This document shows, piece after piece, positions 1 through 11,900 of a stretch of DNA of 64,000 nt. The stretch comes from Panulirus ornatus (Eukaryota; Arthropoda; Malacostraca; Decapoda; Palinuridae), in contig NC_092281.1 of assembly GCF_036320965.1 (NCBI RefSeq), forward strand, positions 11,028,219 to 11,092,218, read 5' to 3'. How positions within the stretch are numbered: the stretch's first letter is position 1; each line of letters begins with the position of its first letter. The notes beneath the pieces are model-generated. The model made no database searches, was not told where the DNA came from, and was given only the letters and a program-made list of their open reading frames with translations. The position numbers were made by a program, and so were the translations under genes.

Positions 1-306
1 GTATCTCATCCTGCAAGTTTCTTTTCCAAGCTCACTCACTTTCACCACCTTTTTCCCATTCATATCATTTCTTCTTTTCCAGAAACCTTTACAAACCTTA
101 ACTCATGTGTCCACCAAGTAATGATCAAGGATCCCATCAGCTTCTTCATCACTTTCACATCCAAGGGTTTCTATTTTGCTTGCCTCTCATTTAATACATG
201 ATTTAGTAATTCCTGCTTACACTGCACCCTACTCTTCCATGTATATTTTTGTATGTCCCTCTTTTTAAACCAGATATTACCAGTCACCAATCCTTTTTCA
301 GAACAT
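1..306. other. unassigned sequence, probably Nmdar1 intron
   Basis: No coding pattern, repeat or regulatory motif recognised. Position upstream of a phase-split exon implies intron. Confidence 0.5.
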
Positions 307-640
307 GACAAGGAATAGAGTGAATTGGAACGATGAGACATACTGGGGTCGATGCACTGTCAATGAACTGAACCAGGGCATGTGAAACGTCTGGGGTAAA
401 CCATGGAGAGGTCTATAGGAGATTAGATGTGGATAGGGAGCTGTGGTTTTGGTCCATTACACATGACAGCTAGAGATTGAGTGTGAATGAATGTGGCCTT
501 TTTTTGTCTGTTTTCCCAGTGCTGCCTCACTGAAGCAATGGGTAGCAATGCTGTTTCCTGTGGGATGGAGTAGTGGCGGGAATGGATGAGAGAGAGAGAG
601 AGAGAGAGAAGAGAGAGAACAGTACAACTGTATGACAGGA
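307..640 (+). mobile_element. 3' fragment of the RTE-like LINE family
   Basis: The stretch from AAGGAATAGAGTGAATTGGA through CTGGGGTAAACCATGG closely matches the last codons and 3' UTR of the LINE at 22711-22820. It continues with more 3' UTR (GTGTGAATGAATGTGGCC and a decayed TGCTGCCTCAC motif near 530) and ends in a (GA)n tract at 589-633. No reverse transcriptase domain remains. Confidence 0.85.
589..633. repeat. (GA)n microsatellite
   Basis: Interrupted GA dinucleotide run at the tail of the LINE fragment. Confidence 0.95.
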
Positions 641-1429
641 CATATAACAAGGATGAGGACTTATAACACTTCTGCACCACAGCATCCCACTCTCAGACTC
701 TCAGATCATAAACACCCATATACATAAGGATAAAAGTGCATAACTCTTAATACAACATATTAGATACCTACATTCCCTTCTCCCTGTCACCTTCCTTCAA
801 TGATACACTCTTCGAGTACAGAACATGACCAGCACTTGAAACTACTATAGATTCATAGATTGCGGGACCCACCATCCTTCTTGGCCCAACACTTACACCA
901 AAGATCCCTATGTAAAATTTCTCATAAGTCAACCTATAGAACCAGCCAACCAAACTTTCATCTCACTGCATTCAACAGACAAATAGACCAGACATTGATT
1001 TTTTCACACCAGTGCTGCATATATGGACCACTTAGTGCATTCTGTGTTAATTGTTCAATCACCATCTACCCATTTTGCTTGCACCTATCTCATGCAGCCA
1101 CCAAAGAATTTACATAAGTTACAGGAAGACAGGTAAGTCAGAATTTACACAGTACATAGTATTTAAGCTTCAAAACTTCACATTTGATAACTTTCTATCC
1201 ATCTAACAGTTCAATAGCACCATAATCCAAACTGATGAAAAGTACATACCACAAGGACATAACAAGCAGTATAATTCGTGCTTTTCTTTGCAAGTTTTAA
1301 ACTTTATAAAACAAAGAAACATGCTCAGACAAAATCACTATCCATCTGTACAGATCATTCACCAAGTCTGGACTGAAACAGTAAAAGTAGAAGCTGTATT
1401 ATATTGTATGTAGTAACTTGTCCTTTCTT
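641..1429. other. unassigned intronic sequence
   Basis: Slightly A+C-rich on the plus strand around 760-1110; no supported gene or repeat boundary. Confidence 0.4.
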
Positions 1430-2250
1430 ACCTTGCGCTGTCCAGTTTCAGACCTTCAGGTTTGGATGGAATTCCCTGAGGAAGAGGCAACAATTTTATC
1501 ATGGAGAAATCCAGTAAATTTACAAGCAGGGAATGTGCCAGTTTCCCCTGAATACTGAGAGGAAGATACTCTTATATGCACAGGACCTTTCACTTACAGT
1601 GTTAGCCAAGTGCCTTAGGGGTGTTTGCAAATGGGCAAACACTCTGTCTGGGACCATATCCCTGTCTTTGGAAGCTACCTTAGGACAGGCAACCTTCTGA
1701 TGGATCCTCACACTTGAGTGTTTCACTTCAGATAGATCACTTTGCCACCACATTCAATGCACTTTTCCCAGTGTATGTATTCCAGTAATGCCAATGAAAC
1801 CCATGATGACCCTGGTAGCACCATATTGGAGGGCATAGACTTAGCTCCCCATTTTCAGTTAGTATTTGAATCTAGTCCCTATTCCATTCCTCCTGTTAAC
1901 CACAACAGGTTAAAGTGCTCAGTCTTGGATATTACATGTCTGGAGTCTCTTGTTTTTCTTCCAACACCAGTGTGGGAACATTAAACTGCATCAGATCTTT
2001 GATAGCATGCGAATGTCAGTCATTCTGGAGGATCTTCAAAGATTTTGTAGAAACCTGGATGTCTCCATCTCAGATAACATGTAGCCTTCGCTTCCTTTTT
2101 TTCTGTTTCAAAACCATGGTACGATTGCCAACACCTTAGCTTCTTACAATTCCTAACACCAGGAACCCCTTTCTCTTGGGTAAGGAATTCATCTAAGTAG
2201 TCCCGGAACTGACAAATCACTCCATTCCCAGTCTCCAACTGTGCAACAGA
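1430..2250 (-). pseudogene. possible decayed zinc-finger protein retrocopy
   Basis: On the minus strand, 2238-2020 reads NGVICQFRDYLDEFLTQEKG then YHGFETEKKEAKATCY without stops. After frameshifts, around 1790-1690, come the pieces CIECGGKV and VKHSSVRIHQK, which together resemble one C2H2 finger (C-x2-C ... H-x-H spacing disturbed). Stops and shifts separate the pieces and there are no introns, which suggests a processed pseudogene inserted in the Nmdar1 intron in the opposite direction. The family call is weak. Confidence 0.35.
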
Positions 2251-2734
2251 TAATACTTAGTCCCTGATACTTTATCCATTGTATCCTGATGAATACCTAC
2301 TTCACAAGTCCCTGTTTCTCATACCTCTAGCTTCAAGATGCATAGTGGATAAGATTCAAACCATGTCTCATTACAAAAATCTTTATTTTCATCAAGATCT
2401 GGATTGAGTGAGGATCCACCATAACCTCAGATTTCTTGCCAAGAATGAAATAGCAAAATTTGCTAAAAAGAATATTATTTTTTCATATGGATATTGACGT
2501 GTGTCAAGTAGGTGCCTTGAAAGCATTACTGGATTCTATGTTTGGCTCATTTGGACATTACTTCATCTCTTCTTGCTCCATGCTTCTCCTGTTGGTACAG
2601 AACATGAATATACTCATCTAGTTCACTTTATTTTCTTTTTGCATTTCTGTTTCACTAGAATTGTTTTTGAAACCTTTAATTTCTATGTGCTACTAATGCT
2701 TTTCAACTATGTCATCCCCATGCCTATATTTCAG
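2251..2734. other. Nmdar1 intron end
   Basis: AT-rich sequence leading to a T-rich tract and the TTTCAG acceptor. Nothing else recognised. Confidence 0.6.
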
Positions 2735-2903
2735 GTACATTTTAGATCAAGTCCTGAAAAATGGACTCACGGGTAAAGTTGCCTTTGACGAGAATGGTGA
2801 CCGAATCAACGCTGAATATGATGTTATCAACATACAGGAATTCAATGAAACGGGGGTCATGAGGAAAGATCATGTCCCCGTTGGGCAATATAAATATAAT
2901 AAG
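2735..2903 (+). CDS. Nmdar1: Nmdar1 exon: end of amino-terminal domain
   Basis: Acceptor TTTCAG ends at 2734 and donor AAG/GTGAGC follows 2903. The first base completes a codon begun in an upstream exon outside the window; the exon ends in phase 0. It encodes 56 residues including [12 protein letters not shown] and YDVINIQEF, the last strands of the LIVBP-like amino-terminal domain, ending at VGQYKYNK. No other upstream Nmdar1 exon was recognised between 1 and 2734. Confidence 0.95.
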
Positions 2904-5900
2904 GTGAGCATAAACATATAACAGCAGCAGCTTATTTCTTGTACTGATTTATTTTTGGTGTATTAAATATCCCATATTTCAACATAGATGTGTCCTTGTA
3001 TCAGTGTGTTGTGTATAGTAGACCCATGCTCATGAAGATGCTGTGTTCAGTACCGTAGCCACTCACTGTGTCAGAATTTGGTGAGAACAGCAGCAGAATC
3101 AAAAGCGGTCATTAATTTTCATGGAATAATTGCAATAATATGAATACTTTCACTTGGTGTAATGCAGAATTAGTTAAATCGCTATGACAGTGTAAGAATT
3201 AATTTCAGTTGCTCTTTTCTGTCTGCTTTATAGTAAACTAATATATTAAAGGGCATTGTAATGTCATACATTCATTAATCTATAAGATTCTGTTATTATT
3301 CACAGTATATTCAAATAAATACATCCTCAGTATCACTACATACTATGATTCTCTGTTGTTGTATCTGACCAAAAGAAGGCTGTTTTGTACTATTGTCAGG
3401 CATTTCATCTTCAGTTCATATCTATTCTCTCCTATGATAGTTAAGGAAAATTTCAGTCTCTCATGAACATCTTTGAGTTTCATACCCAAATTTTTCATGA
3501 TGTGGAATTTGCTGGGCTTAAGAAGCCCCAGAGTGTTCCTGGCATCCACCAAGTGTCCAGGAGAGAGAACATCAGTGACAGAGGGTGATACTGAAGATTA
3601 GAAGATTGAAGATTATACTTAACAACATTACTTGAGATACATGCATTGTGCATACTGGCATTACCATAACAACATTAGAACCCAGATATACTGACTTTTT
3701 TTCATAGCATAAATCAATGTGATATGTTTTAATGGGCAACCACACTGAATGTGGGTTTCTGCTTTTGAAAGGCTCCTTATGTGATTATTCTGAGATATGG
3801 AACTACCACATCCATAACAGCAGACAAACTTTTAATCTTTACCTCCAAAATGTACAAAATCTTAAGCATTCATATAGCTCTAATATTCACTTTTGTAACA
3901 GAGACAAGTGTTTCAGTTTGTGTTATAAGCCAAGCAGTGCTTTGATTTTAAAATGATCTAGTTCACTTTTTAGTATAGAATGCATTGTATATGACTCATG
4001 TAAAAAGAGGAGTACTCATTGTATGTGAAATCATTATTCAGAGCCTCACAGTTCCAGTAATCAACCCCATATATTGAAATACAGTCGAATTTTCTCAGGC
4101 AAAGTTGACTAAGATTATGAAATAGTTATATTAGATTTTGTTTTGCTCTCTGTGCATCAAATGCACTGCTGTAATAGCAGCTCTCTGGCAGTGTGATAGG
4201 TAACTAATATGGTGCTTTCAAGAAACTTTCACAGGTGTTTATAGAATGTATGTAGTGCTAACATGTTATGCTTGGATGCATAACATTACCCCTGCTGAGA
4301 CAGAGTCATATGACCTTATTGAATACAACACTTGAAATGCATTAAGTGAAATGTAGACAAAATTTGTAATATTAGCTCAATTAACCTGCAGACACTGTAC
4401 TAGAGTTGCCCTCTGCTAATGGCCTGTTAAGGGTAAGGCACAAAAGGCTAAGAAGTGGCACTGGAGGTCTCTAGTTATGTAGAATCTATTGCCACGGCTA
4501 CCCCCTTGAGGGAGTTCCAGTTGGAACAAGTGGTTGAGATATAGATAGATACCATACAGCATTTCAATTTAGGTAAAAAGAAAGTAAAATTTCTTGATTG
4601 CAAGCTCAAAGTTTTCCTTCATTGCCTCAAAGGAATTTTCCATCAAACTTTTGAGTTATATGTAAATGAAAAAAAATTATAATGATTTCTTTAGAGGATG
4701 AATTGAAGGATAAGTCTAACGTATTTAGTTCCAGACATATATGACAGTTTCCCTGCTACAGTGTTTAACACATTTGCAAATTAATGGTAGCAGCCTTTTT
4801 TCTTTTTTTTTCATGAGCAGTTTGGCATGGGCAAAACATGCCCCAGTCAGGTGAGACACTGGTGGGAGGTGAAAGAAATGAAATGAGAGCAAAAAGAGTA
4901 GAAATTAATCAGAGCTCCGCAGGTGTCTATAGAACTGAATCTCAAAGGCATTCAGCTGTGGGTCCATATGGCTCATGAAAACAATGGTTAAGTTCATACT
5001 TTTAGAAAAGAGAGAAAAGCAGCATCACTGAGATGGAAGACTTTTGATTCCACCTTGGTTGATAAAGAGTTGGAGGAAGAGCAACTCCAGATGTATGAGC
5101 AATATTCCATTGCAGGGTGTATAAAACCCTGCAAACAGGAAATATATACCCACAAGAAAAAGAATTGCAGCACACATACAAGACTCCCAGCTTTTAGAAA
5201 GCAGACTTTGAATTATAGGGTTGAATTGTGATGTTTTAGAAATGAACAGAGGAAAACAAATGATTCTTAGGTAGAGATATAGGGGAAAAAATGCATTTTA
5301 ACACTTAGATTTAACAGGGCTGCTGCTTTTCCAGTTTGAGACACTGCATGGGTTTGAATTGAGAGAGGATATGTGTTTGGTATGAGAAAGAGAACAATTA
5401 TTAGATGGAAAAGGGGAGGAAAAATGAGGATGAGTAGGGATAGGAGTAGAAGAGGCAAGTTAATTATGAAGAGAAGAAAGAGATTAGGTGATATGACAGA
5501 ACCCTGAGGAACTCCACTGCTGATAGGATGTGGAGAAAGTTACTGTATCAACAGCTGCTGCTTTAGAACAGTCAGAGAGGGGACTAAGCACAAGGAAATA
5601 GAGAGAAAAAAAGGAGGAAAGGAGTTTAAAAAGCAAAGTTATGTCATGATTTGTTGAATGCTTTGGAGTTGTCAGGGACTATGACAAAAGTTTTACCAAA
5701 ATTCTTGATTTATAAGAGCTATAAGTTAGTCACATGGGGGAGATCACTAGTAGACTAAGCATTGCAAAATCTTTACTGGTGATTATTAGGAGGGGATTAG
5801 ATAATTAGGTGTTTTAGAAAGTTAGAAGTAAGGACAGTTTTGAAGAGTGGAAGTAGCAGAAGTGGGAGCAGTGGGATGATAGAGGGTGTTAGAGCAGATT

Positions 5901-8900
5901 CCTTTCCTAGGGTTTGGCTGCACCAAGGCATTCTTCCAAAGGAAGGAAACATCTGGGTTTTTGGATAAATGCAAAATTGGTGACCAAAGATAGGAGCTAC
6001 CTCAGAGGTATAGAGAACATTAGGAAGTATGACATCTGTGCCATACACCTTGTCCAACTGGAGCTGGAAGAGTACTTGAAAGACCCTGCGCAAGGAAAAT
6101 ACAGGAGATGGCATAGGTTCATGAGGTGGAAATAGAGGCAGAGCGATAGAAACAAAATCATCCATAGTTGAATTAGAGGAATATAAGGTACCACAAAGAT
6201 TGACCATGCAAGAAGGGAAGAAAAAGATTGCATAAGTTATTGGAGATGTTTTTGGTTAAGAATCAAATAAATTTGTTGATAGTAGTTAAATTAACAGACT
6301 TCCTTTTAATGAAGGTGTACCTAACATTCCAAAGAACTGCTTTGCATTGATTCCAGGTAGATATGAAAGCAGAGTGGGTTTCAGGGGAAGAAAGTTTCAT
6401 AGCTTGGTATGATCCTTATCTGATGTGACAGGCATCAAAGCAGGAGCAATCAAACCATGACTGGTGGGAAAAAGATTTAGTAGATGTGGTATAGGACACC
6501 ATCTCAGCCGAGATAATCTTTGCTATGCATTCAGCAGTACACAAGGCATTCTGGATAGCAAAGTAGTACAGTACCTGTTTCAGAGAAAGTCAGTAAAGAA
6601 GCTGTGTGCGAATGACCGCTGAACTCTCTGGGTGTACCCAAGGAGGCATTTCAAGTTTGGGATAGAGGATGGGCTACTTTGTGGAAATAGCATCATACAA
6701 CAGATGTGCTGTTGCCAATATTAGCATTAATTTCCTCAGTGCATTGAATTTTTCTTATTTTGAGGCTATGGTATGGGGAATGAGTTTATGATGCTTACTG
6801 AAATTACTAAATTTTTTGTATCTTGGTCTTGAGACTGATTTTTTGATGCATTAAAGGAAAATCCTAGTTCAAGATGTCTTGATGTGGAAGTAGTGAATAT
6901 TATCACCACCCAATAAGGGATTTTTTTTTTCTAACCTTAGCATGGTATTAGAAATATATAAATTACATCATGAATACAAAGTCTATTCAAAAGATGAAAG
7001 ATCTTTAATACTAAGTATGTAGGAGTGAATCAGTAACTGAGGCTCATAGAAACCCACAATGACCCTTGATTTTTCTTGATTTGAAAGATAGTTTTCTGAA
7101 GTTGGCTTTTTTATTTTCTTACTTTTTAAACTAACTTTAAAATGAGGTATTATTGTTTAACTGCAGTAATTTCATTAGGCATAGTCAAATTTCACAGTAT
7201 GAAAAACTGGTATTTGAATATTTGTTAAAAATATGTCATTTGTATATCAGCAGTGTAGTTGGTGTTTCAGGTGTGATTGTAAGTTTTCATCAGTAACATT
7301 TTAAAAATGTCTCTTTGGGTTATTGGAAAAATCAATTTAGATCTCTATAGATAAATGTTAAAAGTGAATTATAAGTCTATTGTTCATCAAGACTATATAA
7401 GATCAACTGATATTGATTATTGATACAGTGAGAACTTCCACTTCACCCACTACTGTACTCTGACCAGCAATGTGGTTGACCACTCAGATTTAGTCTCTCT
7501 AAAGTGGAGGGGCCTTTGATGTATTTGGGTGTGAATGTTGAGGATGAGGGGCATGCATTTGACAGAATGACTTTAATCAGTGTGATATATTGGTGATGGG
7601 GGGGAGGAATGTGCCGTCAGTGGGTTGAATTAGGGTAGATGTTGTGATAAGGATGAACTATAAAGTAGTCTCTAGGGCTTGGCTGTGGATGGTGAGCTCT
7701 GGTTTTGTTGTACCATGCATGACAAATAACTATTTGAGTTGTGCAAGTGAGGCTGTTGGTCATTTGTTTCTAATGTGACCTTACCAAGGTGAGAAAGGTT
7801 ATTAGATTTAAAGAAAATATATGGCTTGAATCGCTCAAATCTAGTGGCCACCTGTATGGTGTAGATTCTGACCAGCCTTTCTCTTTCTAAGGTTACTTAC
7901 AGGAGTGTGCAAGTTAACCATCCTAGAATGTCTCAGATGCCACTGCTCACCTGTTCATTGTCATACATGTGTGCAGATAGTTAGTATACACTTGTGAACA
8001 CATCCTATACAGTGTGAGCATTTGTTCTGACCAACCAAAGCCCATAATGGATCCTGTACACATGTATTACTGCACTGTAAAAAAGCAGAGTTATTTTTGG
8101 GTATGATATCACTTGCTTCTAACCTTTGCAACCTGATGGTATCTCATCTCAGGTGTTCTGCAGCGACAACTGGATATCTGTTTGCAATCAAATAGCTCTT
8201 TTCAGAGCTGTGATACACAAATCAAATTTTGGGTAGCACTTCTCTAAAGCAGAAGGATCTTGCTGAATGAAAAAATGAAAGTGATTCAAAAAAGTGCAAA
8301 GACTGGCAGAAACCAAAGTGATATGGCCAATTGCTATTCAATTACCTATTTGTTTCCTGTTAGTACTAGTACTGTCTCCATAAGACCTGATTCCAGTTGA
8401 TTTCCAAGTGTAACCATTGTTGTGTTAGTATAAATAATAGATGACATAGATATTTTAAGTTAGGCACCTTCATTTTTATGTCTGATAATTCACCTACATG
8501 AACTTTAGCATCATGCAGTTAAATTTCATGGCACACTTTCATTAACCAGCTTTTTTAAAAGAGTGTGATTTTTTATCACAAAGCGGTCTGGTGATCAAAT
8601 TTGTAACCACCTGGTTCTACTCCATTAGGTAGTCTGAATACTGTAAAGTTTCATTGTAATGCACCATGAAATGGAAACATCTGTAAGAAAATTTTTGGTA
8701 GAATACAATTAAAACTGGTATAATAGCTGACATTGTAGTAGAAAATATTATGGGTAAAAAACGTGGGTTTTGTAGATTTACGAATATTTCTTTTGAATAT
8801 GATTCTGATATAGTGGTGAACACTGCTGTTAGAGAATGTGTTCCTAAGATATTGATCCTTGCAGTAAGCAGCAAGCGTGAAGCCCAGGTGTTCATTACAG

Positions 8901-11900
8901 TGTCTTGATAAATAGATGGTTGCTAATATCATTTGGGTAATAAGTACTCCCATGCTGTAATAGACCGAGCTAGGTGAAAGGGTATATCATAGCTCAGATT
9001 CTATAAGAAGGGTCATTGATTTTGGCTGATAAGCCTCATGCTTTTTTAAGGTGTGGTATGCTTACCATCCCTGAAAGTTCCTTTAAATGTTTATATCTTG
9101 GACATCACTGTTGGTTGTAACTAATACAACAGTAATTCTACAAGAAATGATAAAAGAAGAATGAACCAGTTGTATATGATTTATTTCAATGTTTGGGATC
9201 AAAGTTATGGAAGATCAGAGGAAAGGGATGACTGCTACAGCCCATGAGCCTCAGGTTCACCCCTTCTATCAAAGGAATGGGAGGGTGTCTTTGGATATGG
9301 ATTTTTCTTACATGATTACCGATGCCTTTCTAAGTCTCCATTGAAGCAGTTTTGGCTGGAGAGAAACCATGACCCACACTTAGTGGAACAAAGTGTTGAT
9401 AGACATTAGCTTCAGGTAATGAAAGTTATAACTAAATATTTCATTGTTTTTTTATGTATTTTCAAACTTTTATATTTTGTTTACTGATTTATGTATCTAC
9501 CATTTCAAAGCTTTCTCCATTATACAAAAAGGCATAATTTCAACAGATATTCATTCTGTGTTTTGTTTGTAATATGCTACTGTATAAACCCATCTTCTAT
9601 TCAATTGGTTGAGGTATAACTGGGTTCTAGTGTGCTCTTGTAGGTTACAGCTCATATGAATAAGGAAAGTCTATTTCAGAAATATCATTGAAATATGACT
9701 TTATATATCAGATGTTATATCAGTTGACTGATGACTTTTTCACACATACATCTGTTAAACTTATGACTTATGAGTAAGTATAGTATTATGTTAAATCTAA
9801 AAGAGCTCTCATTTTGTGGTAGTACATAACATGTGAAGGTAATGTCAGTAATGTGAAGATACATATGGTGTGGAGATCCTTGTTAAATTATTCTCACTAT
9901 TACTTGTATAGTTTATCTCATCTTACAGATAATCTTTATTCATTATCAAGTGTTGTATTATTTTGTGTTCCCTAATGCGATACTATGATAGTTTGCGTGA
10001 AGGGTTCGAGTGCAGTGCATTTCTGTGTCATGCAGAGGCTCCTTCCCTCAAGGTCTGTGATAGTGGCACAGGAAGTGATAGTCGGGTGCAAGAATGACAT
10101 GAAATGACACTTAATGAACCTTGAGAGCATAATACATTTCTGGCATTCCTGAAATATAATGCCTGGAAAAAAAGCTTTCGGTTCAGTGACGGGCAGTGCT
10201 GGGCAGGCGAGCGTCAGTCAGCCTGGCTAAGGTTCACTGTTTTCTCTGGCAGCGGCCGCGGGGTGCAGGGAAAGAGGAGGGTGGAAAGACCTTGGGCACC
10301 ACTACACAGCAGCCGAAGGTAATACTAGGCTCCTCCCACAGCCACAGGGCAAGATGGGACACTGATTATTACAGTGGGCACACCAGGTCAGGCAGACATA
10401 GACCTTACTGAGTGTTCACGTTATTTTAAGCACACACTTGCTTTTAAGCTGTAATTTTGATGATCAGTATTACTTTCTCATTTTTGTTTGACTTGCATTA
10501 ATTATCATTGCTAGTAAATGAGAAAGATCATTCTTAAAGTATACCAAGGATGATATGACATCAGTCAGGGAGTTCTGTGTATTTGCTTGAAAAAAGCAGG
10601 AAACCATTGGCACCCACATTCCGTTGCTAGGCCAAATTCACATTTTAGAGTGACTCTAATGTGGAATAATATGGCCCTATTAAAACTTTGATTCTAGGAT
10701 TGATATACAAAATTTTTTGTATCAGATTCCACAGAAATTAAATAAAACTTTTTTATGTCAAAATAGAAAAATAAGACATAGATAAGTTATTTCTTTTACA
10801 TTTTTATTTGTAGACACCACCCATGGTATATTTAAAAAAAAAGTGCAATAGTGATGTGGTTACAGACTGCCCATCTTGCCCTGTCAGACCAACTCAGGCC
10901 AAATGCTCGTTTAAGCCTGCTGCTGCACTAGTGACGTGACCCCAGCCTGGCAGCACTGGACCTGTTAGTAAACATTACAGTGGCAATATTCATGAAGTTT
11001 GGTGGTTCTCTAAAGTGTGTCCTGGTAGCTTCTTATCCTCCACCTTATATTTCTACTGGTTATGTGCAAGTTGTTTCAAATATTCATCAACAGAGTGTGT
11101 GTAGCACCTATCTTCATGAACCTCTATGGAGACACCTTTCATTTCTTGCCTCAGGTACTGGATATAGTTTTATGTCCCCAAAAATCTTACTTATGTTTAA
11201 ATTCATAGCATTTACACATTGGATGATAATGTAGAGTCAGTCTTAATGTATTAGCAGAAATAATGTTGTGTCACAACTGAATATCATTATGTATTTCTTA
11301 TTCACTGGTTTGGGTTCCCCCTTACTTTTGTATCTGATGTATATAGCAATAGATACAGACGCTTTAAAGACAGTCAGAAGTGTGGGCTTTGTCGGGTAAC
11401 TTTAAGTCATCAGTAATTTGGAAAAGTAGACAATGTCAAGTGATTCAGATAAGAAAAAAATCTAAACTTAGAAAAGCAAGGGGCGAATCAAGACAGGAAT
11501 TTACAACAGAAACTCATAATGATAGAAGCATATGTTTAAGAAATAGTTTGAGAGTAAGCTTACCTGGCTGTATGAAGTACTGTAACAAACTGTAAGGTGC
11601 TCTCGGCTGCTGAAATAGTTTACATCATGGTCATATTGATGATACTGACACTAATATTTATTATGATATGGCAATCAAAGTTTTGGGAATAAGTTTGTAG
11701 GATATCTTTTGGTTTGAGTCACCACCATTGTTTTAATGTAACATAAAAAGATTGGCCTCATTTTACTACACAAATGACTAGTCAGGGGGTATATTAGCAA
11801 AGAGATGTGATACAGGAACAAAGTAAATGATCTACTGATGTCAATATATTATGTATGAATATTAGATTACTTTTGGGCTACAATATGGTTAACAAAGATT

